From positions 756,001 to 820,000 of the forward strand of contig NZ_JACMTR010000002.1 in NCBI RefSeq assembly GCF_014267175.1: a DNA stretch of 64,000 bases, written 5' to 3'. A program made the position numbers and the translations under genes. A model generated the notes under the pieces. That model worked only from the letters and a program-made list of their open reading frames with translations, did not search any database and was not told the origin of the DNA. Shown piece by piece: positions 1 to 8,372 of the stretch. Within the stretch, counting starts at the first letter, position 1. Every line of letters begins with the position of its first letter. Source of the DNA: Pseudonocardia sp. C8 (lineage in GTDB: Bacteria > Actinomycetota > Actinomycetes > Mycobacteriales > Pseudonocardiaceae).

Positions 1-1
1 C

Positions 2-2248
2 AAGGCCGTCGCGTACTGGTTCGACCGGTACGACCTGCTGTGGTCGAACCGCAACGCCCCGACGTTCTACGGGGCCACCTACACCGACCTCAACGCGGTG
101 CTGCCCGCCAAGCTGATCCTGCTGATCATCGCGGTGGTCTGCGCGCTGGCCTTCTTCGTCGCCGCGTTCCGGCAGAACCTGCAGATCCCGGCCGTCGCCG
201 TCGTCATGCTGCTGATCTCGTCGATCCTGGTCGGCACGGCGTTCCCGCTGGTCCTGCAGCAGTTCGTGGTCGCCCCGAACGCGAACGAGCGCGAGGCGCC
301 CTCGATCGAGCGGAACATCGCCGCGACCCGGGACGCGTTCGGCATCGGGCGCGACAAGGTCGACATCCGCCCGTACGCCGGCGAGTCGCAGGCGACGCCC
401 GGCCAGGTCCGGGCGGAGACCGACACCATCCCGAACATCCGGCTGCTCGACCCGGGCAAGCTGAACCGCACGTTCACCCAGCTCCAGCAGCGCCGCAACT
501 TCTACGGCTTCGCGCCGAACCTGGACATCGACCGCTACTCGATCGACGGCCGGACCCAGGACTACATCGTCGCGGCCCGCGAGATGGACGCCAACGCCCT
601 GGTCGGCAACCAGCAGGACTGGATCAACCGGCACCTGGTGTACACGCACGGCAACGGGATCGTCGCCGCGCCGGCCAACCAGATCAACGCCGCGCTCGAG
701 GACGCGGGCGGGCAGGGCGGCCTGCCGCGGTTCACCGTCTCGGACACCCAGACCCGGGGCCGGATCCCGGTCCAGCAGCCCCGCATCTACTACGGCGAGC
801 TGCTGGACAACCAGTACTCGATCGTCGGCGCCGAGCCCGGCACCGCGCCCCGCGAGTACGACTCCGACGAGGCGCAGTACACCTACACCGGTGCGGGCGG
901 CGTCCCGATCGGCGGGATCTTCGACCGGGCCGTCTTCGCGCTGGCCTACGGCGAGCGGAACATCCTGTTCAACAGCTCGATCAACGACCAGTCGAAGATC
1001 ATGTACGTCCGGAACCCGCGGGACCGGGTGCAGGCCGTGGCCCCGTGGCTGAAGCTGGACAACGACCCGTACCCGGCGGTCGTCGACGGCCGGGTCCAGT
1101 GGATCGTCGACGGCTACACCACGCTGCAGGACTACCCGTACGCCGAGCGCGTCCCGCTGGGGGAGACGACCGCCGACTCCCGGATCGGGCCGGGCGGCCA
1201 GCAGCTGCCGAACGAGACCGTCAGCTACCTGCGCAACTCGGTCAAGGCCACGGTCGACGCCTACGACGGCACCGTGAAGCTCTACGCCTTCGACGAGTCC
1301 GACCCGGTCCTGCAGACCTGGCAGAAGGCCTTCCCGGGCACCGTCGAGCCGCGCTCGGCGATCACCCCGGCGCTGCAGGCGCACCTGCGGTACCCGGAGG
1401 ACCAGTTCAAGGTCCAGCGCGAGCTGCTGACCCGCTACCACGTCGACAACCCGGGCGAGTTCTTCTCGACCGTCTCGTTCTGGGACGTCCCGTCCGACCC
1501 GACCGTGCAGGGCGGCAACGGCGGCACGCAGAACGCGCAGCCGCCGTACTACGTCTACGCCGGGCTCCCCGGCCAGCAGGGGCCCTCGTTCCAGCTCACC
1601 AGCGCCCTGGTGAGCCTGCGGCGGCAGTTCCTGGCGTCCTACGTCTCGGCCAGCTCCGACCCGGACACCTACGGGAAGATCACCGTGTTGGAGTTGCCGA
1701 ACGAGACGCAGACGCTCGGCCCGCAGCAGGTCCAGGCCCAGTTCCTCGGCTCGCCCGAGGTGTCCCAGGAGCTGAACCTGCTCCGGCAGAACCAGACCAC
1801 GATCGACTACGGCAACCTGCTCACCCTCCCGGTGGCCGGCGGGCTGCTCTACGTCGAGCCGGTCTACATCGAGCGGGCCGGGCAGGACTCGTCGTACCCG
1901 CAGCTGGCCCGCGTCCTGGTGAGCTACGGCGGCCGGGTCGGCTACGACGCCGGCCTGTCCGCAGCCCTGGACGAGGTGTTCGGCGCCGGTGCCGGTGCGG
2001 CCGCCGGCGGCGCGGCCCCGTCGCCGGGTGCCCCGGCCCAGCCGACGACGCCGCCGGCCGCCGGTGGCACCCCGGCCCCGGGCACCCCGGCGGCGCCGAA
2101 CGCGGCCCAGTCGGCCGCGGCCCAGCAGATCCGCCAGGCGCTGAACGACCTCAAGGCGGCCCAGCAGGCCGGTGACTTCGCGCGGCAGGGCGAGGCGCTG
2201 GCCGCGCTGGACCGCGCGGTCGCGGCGTTCCAGAGCGCCGGCGGCTGA
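2..2248 (+). CDS. UPF0182 family membrane protein, C-terminal part (5' end outside window)
   Basis: The frame is open from the window edge, so the true start lies upstream. The visible 748 residues begin inside the cytoplasmic or periplasmic part that precedes a pair of hydrophobic segments (about residues 36-75 of this fragment), followed by a large soluble domain rich in Asn, Gln and Pro. The tail, roughly the last 90 residues, is a low-complexity Ala/Gly/Pro linker and then an Ala/Gln-rich helix. This matches the layout of actinobacterial UPF0182 proteins, which are usually close to 1000 residues with seven N-terminal membrane helices. The function of the family is unknown to me. A hairpin at 2268-2296 ends the gene. 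Confidence 0.9.
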   Translation, partial: KAVAYWFDRYDLLWSNRNAPTFYGATYTDLNAVLPAKLILLIIAVVCALAFFVAAFRQNLQIPAVAVVMLLISSILVGTAFPLVLQQFVVAPNANEREAPSIERNIAATRDAFGIGRDKVDIRPYAGESQATPGQVRAETDTIPNIRLLDPGKLNRTFTQLQQRRNFYGFAPNLDIDRYSIDGRTQDYIVAAREMDANALVGNQQDWINRHLVYTHGNGIVAAPANQINAALEDAGGQGGLPRFTVSDTQTRGRIPVQQPRIYYGELLDNQYSIVGAEPGTAPREYDSDEAQYTYTGAGGVPIGGIFDRAVFALAYGERNILFNSSINDQSKIMYVRNPRDRVQAVAPWLKLDNDPYPAVVDGRVQWIVDGYTTLQDYPYAERVPLGETTADSRIGPGGQQLPNETVSYLRNSVKATVDAYDGTVKLYAFDESDPVLQTWQKAFPGTVEPRSAITPALQAHLRYPEDQFKVQRELLTRYHVDNPGEFFSTVSFWDVPSDPTVQGGNGGTQNAQPPYYVYAGLPGQQGPSFQLTSALVSLRRQFLASYVSASSDPDTYGKITVLELPNETQTLGPQQVQAQFLGSPEVSQELNLLRQNQTTIDYGNLLTLPVAGGLLYVEPVYIERAGQDSSYPQLARVLVSYGGRVGYDAGLSAALDEVFGAGAGAAAGGAAPSPGAPAQPTTPPAAGGTPAPGTPAAPNAAQSAAAQQIRQALNDLKAAQQAGDFARQGEALAALDRAVAAFQSAGG

Positions 2249-2267
2249 CCTCGCAGCGCACACCGGA

Positions 2268-2296
2268 ACCGGCACCCCCCCTGCGCGGGTGCCGGT
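2268..2296 (+). terminator. hairpin after UPF0182 gene
   Basis: Perfect 10-bp arms (ACCGGCACCC at 2268-2277 and its complement at 2287-2296) with a 9-nt loop, 19 nt after the stop codon. There is no T tract, as is usual in high-GC actinomycetes. The right arm lies inside the segment that is duplicated again at 2588. Confidence 0.55.
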
Positions 2297-2438
2297 CCCG
2301 GGCGTGTACGGTGGTGACACAACACAGAGACGGGACGCGGTTGAACCGACCAGGTCCCGTCCGGCGCGGGGTGGAGCAGCTCGGTAGCTCGCTGGGCTCA
2401 TAACCCAGAGGTCGCAGGTTCGAATCCTGCCCCCGCTA
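2287..2438 (+). repeat. first copy of a tandem duplication carrying promoter region and tRNA-fMet
   Basis: This segment recurs at 2588-2724 with few substitutions. It includes a candidate extended -10 (GTG followed by TACGGT at 2307-2312) and the whole tRNA. The first copy has a 15-nt insertion (about 2340-2354) between the leader and the tRNA that the second copy lacks. Confidence 0.85.
2365..2438 (+). tRNA. tRNA-Met(CAT), initiator type, copy 1
   Basis: A cloverleaf can be drawn: acceptor CGCGGGG with CCCCGCT, D arm, anticodon stem CTGGG/CCCAG around CTCATAA, and T arm GCAGG-TTCGAAT-CCTGC. The unpaired first acceptor position and the three consecutive G:C pairs at the bottom of the anticodon stem are hallmarks of initiator tRNA. 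No CCA is encoded (the gene is followed by CT). A strong hairpin terminator follows. Confidence 0.95.
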
Positions 2439-2442
2439 CTCC

Positions 2443-2477
2443 TCAGGCCCGGGATTCCTCGTGAATCCCGGGCCTGA
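2443..2477 (+). terminator. terminator of tRNA-fMet copy 1
   Basis: Perfect 15-bp inverted repeat with a 5-nt loop at 2458-2462, starting 5 nt after the tRNA end. Confidence 0.8.
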
Positions 2478-2587
2478 CTCGTGGGAGAGCCGGCCAGCGG
2501 GCCGTGGAGCCGTGGCGCGTCGCGCCCGGCCCGGGCGGCGTCGTTCGACGCGTGGCGGGGAACCCGCAGGACCGGGCCCCCGTGCAC

Positions 2588-2724
2588 GGGTGCCGGTCCC
2601 GGCCGTGTACGGTGGTGACACAACACAGAGACGGGATGCGTCCCGTCCGGCGCGGGGTGGAGCAGCTCGGTAGCTCGCTGGGCTCATAACCCAGAGGTCG
2701 CAGGTTCGAATCCTGCCCCCGCTA
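2588..2724 (+). repeat. second copy of the promoter plus tRNA-fMet duplication
   Basis: Near-identical to 2287-2438 apart from scattered substitutions and the absence of the 15-nt insertion. The candidate -10 TACGGT is at 2608-2613. Confidence 0.85.
2651..2724 (+). tRNA. tRNA-Met(CAT), initiator type, copy 2
   Basis: The sequence is identical to copy 1 over the mature tRNA. Unlike copy 1, the genome encodes CCA immediately after the discriminator base (2725-2727). A 17-bp terminator hairpin follows at 2732-2768. Confidence 0.95.
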
Positions 2725-2731
2725 CCACGCA

Positions 2732-2768
2732 GACGACGGCCCCCGGACACGGTCCGGGGGCCGTCGTC
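2732..2768. terminator. terminator between tRNA-fMet copy 2 and the convergent methyltransferase
   Basis: Perfect 17-bp stem with a 3-nt loop (2749-2751). It lies between convergent transcription units, so it can serve both. Confidence 0.85.
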
Positions 2769-2779
2769 GTGCGGGCGTC

Positions 2780-3385
2780 TCAGCGCTCCCGCGGCGCCAC
2801 TTCCAGCACCCGGTACCCCTTCTCCGAGGTCAGCCGGGTCGTCGGGAACCCCTGCTCGGCCTCCAGCCACCGGTGCAGCGAGTCCGACCCGAGGTTCTTG
2901 GCGACCACCAGGTACGCCCGCCCGCCCGGCAGCAGCCGCTGCAGCCATCGCAGCAGCAGCCCGTGCAGCGCGGGCTTCCCGGAGCGGATCGGGGGGTTCG
3001 AGTAGATGCCCGCGAACGCCAGGCCGGCCGGCACGTCGTCCGGGTGGCAGGCCGTCACGTTCCCCAGCCCGGCCGCGGCGGCGTTGTCCCGGGTGAGCCC
3101 CAACGCGCGCTCGTTGAGGTCCACCGCCCACACCGGCAGCCGCCTGCGCCGGGCGGCGAGGGTCAGCGCGATCGGCCCGTAGCCGCACCCGACGTCCAGC
3201 AGCGGCCCCCGGATCGGCGGCATCGGCGCGGCGTCGAGCAGCACCTTCGTCCCGCGGTCGATCCGGCCGTGCGAGAACACGCCGGTGTCCGTCGCCAGTT
3301 CCAGGTCGACGCCGGACGTGTGCAGCCGGACCGTGCCCGGGCGGCTCGCGACGGACGGGGAGGCGCTGAAGTAGTGGTCACCCAC
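2780..3385 (-). CDS. class I SAM-dependent methyltransferase, RsmC-like (MTS domain)
   Basis: The 201-residue protein starts VGDHYFSASP and has the small-methyltransferase motifs LLDVGCGYGPIAL (SAM-binding loop, about residues 55-67) and YSNPPIRSG. The latter is the NPP(F/I) motif of N-specific methyltransferases of the 16S rRNA RsmC/RsmD group. It probably methylates a guanine base in rRNA, but the substrate is not proven. The GTG start at 3385 is chosen because HYFS begins the family and because a TAGCAT -10 box (3394-3399, reverse strand) ends 8 nt upstream, which suggests leaderless translation. The open frame extends upstream to 3616 without homology and would overlap the divergent gene. 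Confidence 0.85.
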   Translation of the reverse strand: MGDHYFSASPSVASRPGTVRLHTSGVDLELATDTGVFSHGRIDRGTKVLLDAAPMPPIRGPLLDVGCGYGPIALTLAARRRRLPVWAVDLNERALGLTRDNAAAAGLGNVTACHPDDVPAGLAFAGIYSNPPIRSGKPALHGLLLRWLQRLLPGGRAYLVVAKNLGSDSLHRWLEAEQGFPTTRLTSEKGYRVLEVAPRER

Positions 3386-3418
3386 GCCCGACGATGCTAC
3401 GGCGCGCAGAATGGCCCC

Positions 3419-3634
3419 ATGGCCACCCCACAGGACGTGCCGATCGCGAGCGAGCCGATCCGGATCGGACAGTTCCTCAAGCTCGCGAACCTCGCCGAGG
3501 ACGGCGGGCACGCCCGCGAGCTGCTCGAGTCCGGCCTGGTGACGGTGAACGGCGAGCCCGAGCACCGCAGGGGCGCCCGGCTGCACCGCGGTGACGTCGT
3601 CACCGTCGACGGCCACAGCGCCCGTCCGGCGTAG
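3419..3634 (+). CDS. small S4-domain RNA-binding protein
   Basis: A 71-residue protein of which almost all is one S4 fold: IRIGQFLKLANLAEDGGHA, then ARELLESGLVTVNGE and a GDVVTVDG end. It belongs to the YbcJ/RqcP-like single-domain S4 group. Such proteins bind structured RNA; some act in ribosome quality control, but the role here is inferred only from the family. ATG at 3419 is the only start that leaves a complete S4 domain without overlap of the divergent methyltransferase promoter. The gene is convergent with the acyltransferase, whose stop codon is 4 nt away. Confidence 0.85.
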   Translation: MATPQDVPIASEPIRIGQFLKLANLAEDGGHARELLESGLVTVNGEPEHRRGARLHRGDVVTVDGHSARPA

Positions 3635-3637
3635 GGG

Positions 3638-5701
3638 TCACCAGCCCAGCCGGTCGGCGAAGTGGTCGGCGAACAGCGGCGCCATCGTCTCGGCGTAGGT
3701 CGCGGTCAGGTGGTTGTCGTCCATGTAGACCAGCACGTTGCCGACCTCGGCCGGGCAGGTCTCCGGGCCGCAGACGGCCGGTGCGACGTCGACGAACGAG
3801 ACGTTCGGCGGGACGTCCGGCAGCTCCGCGTACGGCGGCGGGGACGGGTAGACGTCGTGCCGCGGCAGCGCGCACGCGTCGGCGTGCCGGCCCTCCCGGC
3901 CGACGCACTCGGGCACCGGGAACTGCGGCCGCGGGTTGTCCCGTACCGCGACGACGGGCACCCCGGCGTCGTGCAGCTTCCACCAGGCCTCGACGAAACC
4001 GGCCGGGGTCACCTCGGTGAGCCCGGGGCGGACGTCGCGGGTGGCGAGGGTCAGCACGGCGTCCGGCCGTCGCTCGGACAGCTCGCCGGTGACGGCGGCG
4101 TTCCAGGCGGTGCAGCCCTCGTCGGCCGGGTCGGTCTCCGACACCGTGGAGAGCGGGCAGGCGCCCCGGAACAGCCCGAGGATCTCCCAGTTCCGCTGCG
4201 CGGCGACCGGCAGGAGCGCGGCGACGTACTGCTGGGCGTGCGAGTCCCCGGCGACGGCGACGGTCCGCTCGGGCGGGGCGTCGCCGGGCGGCGGGATGGT
4301 GCAGGCCTGGAGCTCGACCCCGTCGCGCTGGACCGGCTCGCAGTTCCAGGTGCCGCGGTGGTAGCTCCAGTCGTCGGGCGCGCCGGCCAGCGAGGGCGTG
4401 AGCTCCACCTCGAGCCCCGGGTCGGCGAGGGCGGCGGGTTCGACGTCCGGCTGCAGGGCACCGGCACCGGGATGGCTCGGCGAGCCCGCCGCGACCGGGA
4501 CCGACGCCCGCGCGGTAGCCACCCCGAACCAGCCGGCCGCGCCGACGAGCACGACCAGGGCGAGCACGCCCCCGGTGCGCAGCGCCCGCCGGACGCCGAG
4601 GTCGGCGATCGGCCGCTCGACGCACCGGTGGGTGAGCCAGGCGAGCACGAACGAGACGCCGATGACCGCGGTGCCGGCGCCGAGCGAGAGCTGCGACTGG
4701 CCGGTGTGCACCAGCGTGAGCACCAGGACCGGCCAGTGCCACAGGTAGAGCGGGAACGAGATGTCGCCGACGGTGCGCAGCACCGGGCCGGACAGGACAC
4801 GGTCCACGCCGAGCCGGTGGCCGGAGCGGCCGGCGACCAGCACCGCGGCCGCGGCGAGCGTCGGCCACAGCGCGGCCCAGCCCGGGAACGCCCGGTCCAC
4901 CTGCAGCAGCAGGCCGCAGGACACCAGGGCGAGCACGCCGGCCCAGCCCAGCGCGGCCCGCACCCCGGCCGTCAGCTCCGGCCGGTCCTCGACCCGCGAG
5001 ATCCACAGCGCCAGGAGCCCGCCGAGCGCGAACTCCCAGGCCCGGGTCGACGAGTGGAAGTAGGCGAGCGGCTGGTTGGCCAGCGTCAGGTACACCGAGT
5101 AGGCCAGTGACGCCCCGCCGATCGCGAGCAGCGTGCCGGTGAGGCGGGCGTGCAGGTCCGCGCGGTCCCGCCGGGCCGCGAGCGCCACGCCCGCCACGAC
5201 CAGCGGTGCCACCAGGTAGAACTGGCCCTGGATGGACAGCGACCAGAAGTGCTGGACGATGCTGGCCGCGTCGTTGCGCGCGGCGTAGTCCACCGCGTTC
5301 GCCGCGAGCTCCCAGTTCTGCACGAACAGCAGCGACGCCACGACCTCGCGGATCGTGGGCGACCAGCGGCTCTCCGGGAGCAGCACCGGCCCGGCCACGA
5401 GCCCCGCGGCGAGCACCACCGTGACGGCCGGCAGCAACCGGGACAGCTGGCGCCGCCAGGTCGCGACGACGTCCACGCCGCCCCGCAGCCCGGCCCGGTA
5501 CAGCCCGCCGACGATGAGGAACCCGGTGATCAGGAAGAACACGTCGACGCCGCCGGAGACCCGGCCGACCCAGACGTGGTAGACGATCACCAGGAGGACC
5601 GCGAGCGCGCGCAGCCCCTGCAGTTCGGGCCGGAAGGGTGCCCGGGCACCGCTCGGGGCGGCACCGGTGCGGGCCGACGGCGCTCCACCGGGGGGCGTCA
5701 C
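3638..5701 (-). CDS. OafA/YrhL-type acyltransferase with C-terminal SGNH domain
   Basis: The 687-residue protein has a cytoplasmic N-terminus, then FRPELQGLRALAVLLVI, the typical opening of acyltransferase family 3. About ten membrane helices follow up to roughly residue 390, with an extracytoplasmic SGNH-hydrolase-like domain after that (VAVAGDSHAQQY near residue 485, TYAETM near the end). Such enzymes O-acetylate or acylate cell-envelope glycans. GTG at 5701 is preferred to the ATG at 5761 because AGGAG lies 9 nt upstream of it. The upstream region carries a 20-bp palindrome (5728-5747) that would sit in the promoter or leader. The acceptor is unknown. Confidence 0.88.
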   Translation of the reverse strand: MTPPGGAPSARTGAAPSGARAPFRPELQGLRALAVLLVIVYHVWVGRVSGGVDVFFLITGFLIVGGLYRAGLRGGVDVVATWRRQLSRLLPAVTVVLAAGLVAGPVLLPESRWSPTIREVVASLLFVQNWELAANAVDYAARNDAASIVQHFWSLSIQGQFYLVAPLVVAGVALAARRDRADLHARLTGTLLAIGGASLAYSVYLTLANQPLAYFHSSTRAWEFALGGLLALWISRVEDRPELTAGVRAALGWAGVLALVSCGLLLQVDRAFPGWAALWPTLAAAAVLVAGRSGHRLGVDRVLSGPVLRTVGDISFPLYLWHWPVLVLTLVHTGQSQLSLGAGTAVIGVSFVLAWLTHRCVERPIADLGVRRALRTGGVLALVVLVGAAGWFGVATARASVPVAAGSPSHPGAGALQPDVEPAALADPGLEVELTPSLAGAPDDWSYHRGTWNCEPVQRDGVELQACTIPPPGDAPPERTVAVAGDSHAQQYVAALLPVAAQRNWEILGLFRGACPLSTVSETDPADEGCTAWNAAVTGELSERRPDAVLTLATRDVRPGLTEVTPAGFVEAWWKLHDAGVPVVAVRDNPRPQFPVPECVGREGRHADACALPRHDVYPSPPPYAELPDVPPNVSFVDVAPAVCGPETCPAEVGNVLVYMDDNHLTATYAETMAPLFADHFADRLGW

Positions 5702-5727
5702 TGCGACGGGCTCCTCTCGGGGCAGGC

Positions 5728-5747
5728 AGGTAAAGATCAGTTTACCT
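5728..5747. promoter_or_regulatory. palindrome upstream of acyltransferase, candidate operator
   Basis: AGGTAAA (5728-5734) and TTTACCT (5741-5747) are perfect 7-bp arms around a 6-nt centre. The site is A/T-rich in a GC-rich background and lies 26 nt upstream of the chosen GTG start. The size suits a TetR- or DtxR-like dimer. No regulator gene is adjacent. Confidence 0.45.
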
Positions 5748-5823
5748 TTGCCGGGACGCAACGACGGCGGCGGCCGGCAGGTGTGCCCTGCCGGCCGCCG
5801 CCGAGGTGGTGTAGCGGTGCGGG

Positions 5824-6717
5824 TCAGTACCCGAGGTAGCCGCCGCTCGCGCTCGACCGGCCACCGGCCTCGAGCGTCTCGACGCCGTAGCGGTCGATCA
5901 TGTAGCGGACGCCCGCGGTGATGTTCGCGACCGGGTCGGTGATGTCCCGGTCGGCGAAGTCCGGGTGCACGTAGGCCTCGAACGTCGAGGGGATGACCTG
6001 CATCAGGCCCTCGGACGGGTTGCCGGACAGGGCGTTGGTGTCCCAGTTGTTGATGGCGTCCGGGTCGCCGTTGGACTCCTTCATGATGATCTTCTTCACA
6101 CCGGGCGCGTACGACTGGGACAGTCCCATGTGGTCCAGGGCCTCGGCGATCCAGGCGTCCACGCCGCCCTTGGCGACCAGCGCGTCCAGGCGTGCCCGCT
6201 CGGCCTGGCGCTTCTGCGCGGCCTCGGCCGCCTTCCGGTGCTCCGCGGCGATCTTCGCGGCGATCTCCTGCGCCTTGCCGAGCGAGGCGAGGTCGGCGTC
6301 CCGCGCGGGCGAGGCGGCCTGCAGCGCGCCGGCGGCGGCCCCGGTGTGCTGCGCGAACGAGACCGGGCTGAAGTAGCCCGACGGGCTGCCGTCGGCCGCC
6401 GGTGCCGACGACGGGATGGGCGCGGTGAAGGCGGCCCGGGTGGTCGCGGCGGTGGTCTCCTCGGCGTCGGCCCGGGACTCGCCGTCCTGCGAGGTCGGGA
6501 CGACGGCGGCGAACGCGCCGGAGGCGATGACGCCGAAGGCGGCGCCGGTCGCCGCCGTGCGGGTCCCGGCCCGGCGCGCGGCGCTGACCGGCGGCGGGAG
6601 TGCGGTGGCGCGGGCGCCACGGGAGCCGGCGGTCGGGGCAGCGGTCAGTGCTGCTGGTGCGGTCGCCACGGGCCGGGGGAACACGTGGCGGCCACCGGGG
6701 GAGCGGTGTCCTGGCAA
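5824..6717 (-). CDS. secreted lytic transglycosylase (SLT domain)
   Basis: The 297-residue protein has a long basic N-terminus and a hydrophobic stretch around residues 55-80 that could be a signal or anchor segment. A low-complexity linker, a charged Ala/Lys/Glu helix (EIAAKIAAEHRKAAEAAQK) and a C-terminal SLT fold of about 100 residues follow. KKIIMKESNGDPDAINN carries the catalytic Glu, and SEGLMQVIPSTFEAY is the second SLT motif. It should cleave peptidoglycan glycan strands outside the membrane. The TTG at 6717 is preceded by GAAAGGG at 8-nt spacing; the GTG at 6684 is an alternative. It ends GYLGY, a common tail in actinobacterial members. Confidence 0.8.
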   Translation of the reverse strand: MPGHRSPGGRHVFPRPVATAPAALTAAPTAGSRGARATALPPPVSAARRAGTRTAATGAAFGVIASGAFAAVVPTSQDGESRADAEETTAATTRAAFTAPIPSSAPAADGSPSGYFSPVSFAQHTGAAAGALQAASPARDADLASLGKAQEIAAKIAAEHRKAAEAAQKRQAERARLDALVAKGGVDAWIAEALDHMGLSQSYAPGVKKIIMKESNGDPDAINNWDTNALSGNPSEGLMQVIPSTFEAYVHPDFADRDITDPVANITAGVRYMIDRYGVETLEAGGRSSASGGYLGY

Positions 6718-7081
6718 GGGGGTAGCCCTTTCGCGATCAACGGACGGCTCCGCCGCGAGCGGCCGGGTCGGGGGTCCCGGGCGAGCCGGTCGGGGGGTCC
6801 GGCTCCTGGCCCGCTCGTGATCGGGCCGTGATGACTTGCCCAGGAACCGTAGATGCCCTGCTCGGGCGGGTCCAGCCCCGGGGGTGCCCGTCGCCGCGCG
6901 GGGGACACCGCTCACCGAGAACTCGATCTTGTGACGACCGGTCGCGAGTCCGGCGGACGGCCGATCGGTGCCGGTGGACGGTGATCCCCGCAGGTGGCGG
7001 CCCCGGTGCTGCGGCATGATACTGAAGTAAGCTTCAGGGTCCGTGGGTGTGGTCCGCGGGCGGAGGGAGGTGCCGGGGCGG
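6718..7081. other. intergenic region between divergent transglycosylase and soxR
   Basis: A 364-bp stretch with no convincing gene on either strand. It contains the SoxR-like palindrome at 7022-7037 and the presumed long leader of the transglycosylase. I looked for the conserved core of the ydaO (cyclic di-AMP) riboswitch that often precedes such genes in actinobacteria and did not see it. Confidence 0.6.
7022..7037. promoter_or_regulatory. candidate SoxR operator
   Basis: CTGAAG and CTTCAG form perfect 6-bp arms around TAAG. The form (dyad with CTTNAG-type arms, A/T centre) resembles SoxR boxes, and the site sits 45 nt upstream of the soxR start codon. Autoregulation is inferred. Confidence 0.6.
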
Positions 7082-7552
7082 ATGGAGACGAGCGATCTCC
7101 TCACGATCGGCGAGATCGTCGAGCGGAGCGGGTTCCCGCACTCCGCGCTGCGCTACTACGAGCGCGAGGGGCTGATCCGGGCGAGCCGGACGTCCGGCGG
7201 CCAGCGTCGCTACCGGCGCAGCGTCCTGCGGAGGCTCGCGTTCATCCGGGCGGCCCGGTCGATCGGCATCGGGCTCGACGAGGTCCGGTCCGCACTGGAC
7301 TCGCTGCCCGCGGAGCGGACGCCGACCAAGGCGGACTGGTCGCGCCTGTCGAAGGCCTGGCGCGGCCGGCTGGACGAGCAGATCGAGGCGCTGACCGCGC
7401 TGCGCGACGGCCTGGACGGCTGCATCGGGTGCGGCTGCCTGTCCATGACGACCTGCAAGCTCGTCAACCCGGACGACGCCGCCGCCGTGCAGGGCGACGG
7501 GGCCCGCCGCCTGCCCGCTGCGCTGCGCAGGACCCCCGCGCACGACCGGTGA
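7082..7552 (+). CDS. soxR: redox-sensitive MerR-family activator SoxR
   Basis: A 156-residue MerR protein: winged helix at residues 7-50 (LTIGEIVERSGFPHSALRYYEREGLI), dimerisation helix at about 80-110, then the [2Fe-2S] ligand set CIGCGCLSMTTC with Cys at 114, 117, 119 and 125. The spacing C-x2-C-x-C-x5-C is that of SoxR. It senses redox-cycling compounds by oxidation of the cluster and remodels promoters with a long spacer. ATG at 7082 is chosen because the domain starts just after it and a GGAGGGAGG tract lies 11 nt upstream; a GTG at 7043 is also in frame. A palindrome at 7022-7037 suggests autoregulation. No obvious target gene is next to it. Confidence 0.93.
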   Translation: METSDLLTIGEIVERSGFPHSALRYYEREGLIRASRTSGGQRRYRRSVLRRLAFIRAARSIGIGLDEVRSALDSLPAERTPTKADWSRLSKAWRGRLDEQIEALTALRDGLDGCIGCGCLSMTTCKLVNPDDAAAVQGDGARRLPAALRRTPAHDR

Positions 7553-7604
7553 GTCCCGTCTCGGGCCGCAGCGGTCCGCCCCCGCGGCCTCCTAGGCTGG
7601 GAGC

Positions 7605-8363
7605 GTGACGGATCTGGTGCCGGATCGCTGGTTGACCTTCGACGGTCTCGTCAACGCCCGTGACGTGGGCGGCCTCCCGCTCGAGGGCGGCGGCCGGGTC
7701 CGGCGGGGCGTCCTGCTCCGGACCGAGGCGCTGGAAGGTCTCAGCCCCGGCGACGTCGCCCGGCTCACCGGGGAGTACGGCGTCGTGCAGGTGCTGGACC
7801 TGCGCAAGGACGAGGAGATCCTCGTCCACGGTCCCGGCGCGCTGGCCGACGCCGGGATCACCGTGCACCGGCTGAGCTTCATCCCGGAGACCGGCCGGGG
7901 CCTGCCCGAGATCGACGACGACGCCGACCCCATGGTCGGTCACTACCTCGCCTACCTGGGCGACCGCGCCGGGAACGTGGTCGCGGGCGTGCGGCGGCTC
8001 GCCGAGCAGGAGACCGGGGCGACGGTCGTGCACTGCGCCGCGGGCAAGGACCGGACCGGCGTGCTCGTCGCGCTGGTCTGCTCGGCCGTCGGCGTCCCGC
8101 GGGCCGACGTCGTGGCCGACTACGCGCTGTCCGCGACCCGGATCGAGGCGCTGTTCCGGCGCTGGACCGCGGGGCGCGGGGAGCCGATGCCCCCGTCCGC
8201 CGACCTCGACCGGCACCGGCCGCGGGCCGAGGTCATGGAGACGTTCCTGCGCCTGCTCGACGAGCGGCACGGCGGCCCGGTGGGCTGGCTGCAGGAGAAC
8301 GGCCTGACCGGCGACGAGCTGGCCCGGCTGCGTTCCCGGCTGCGCGACGAGGACGCGGACTGA
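7605..8363 (+). CDS. tyrosine/dual-specificity protein phosphatase (PtpB/Y_phosphatase3 family)
   Basis: A 252-residue protein with N-terminal FDGLVNARDVGGLPL, typical of the family, and the phosphatase loop HCAAGKDRTG with catalytic Cys144 and Arg150. The Lys and Asp after the Cys (C-x2-G-K-D-R-T-G) point to the lipid/tyrosine dual-specificity group related to mycobacterial PtpB. It should be cytoplasmic or secreted without a classical signal. The GTG start at 7605 lies 6 nt after a TAGGCT -10 box (7593-7598), so the mRNA is probably leaderless. The substrate is not evident from its neighbours. Confidence 0.88.
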   Translation: MTDLVPDRWLTFDGLVNARDVGGLPLEGGGRVRRGVLLRTEALEGLSPGDVARLTGEYGVVQVLDLRKDEEILVHGPGALADAGITVHRLSFIPETGRGLPEIDDDADPMVGHYLAYLGDRAGNVVAGVRRLAEQETGATVVHCAAGKDRTGVLVALVCSAVGVPRADVVADYALSATRIEALFRRWTAGRGEPMPPSADLDRHRPRAEVMETFLRLLDERHGGPVGWLQENGLTGDELARLRSRLRDEDAD

Positions 8364-8372
8364 CCGCGGCCG

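Noticed and set aside
6718..7081. ydaO (cyclic di-AMP) riboswitch before the transglycosylase
   Set aside because: The conserved core expected for this class was not seen on the reverse strand, although the gene type and the leader length suit one. A covariance-model search would decide.
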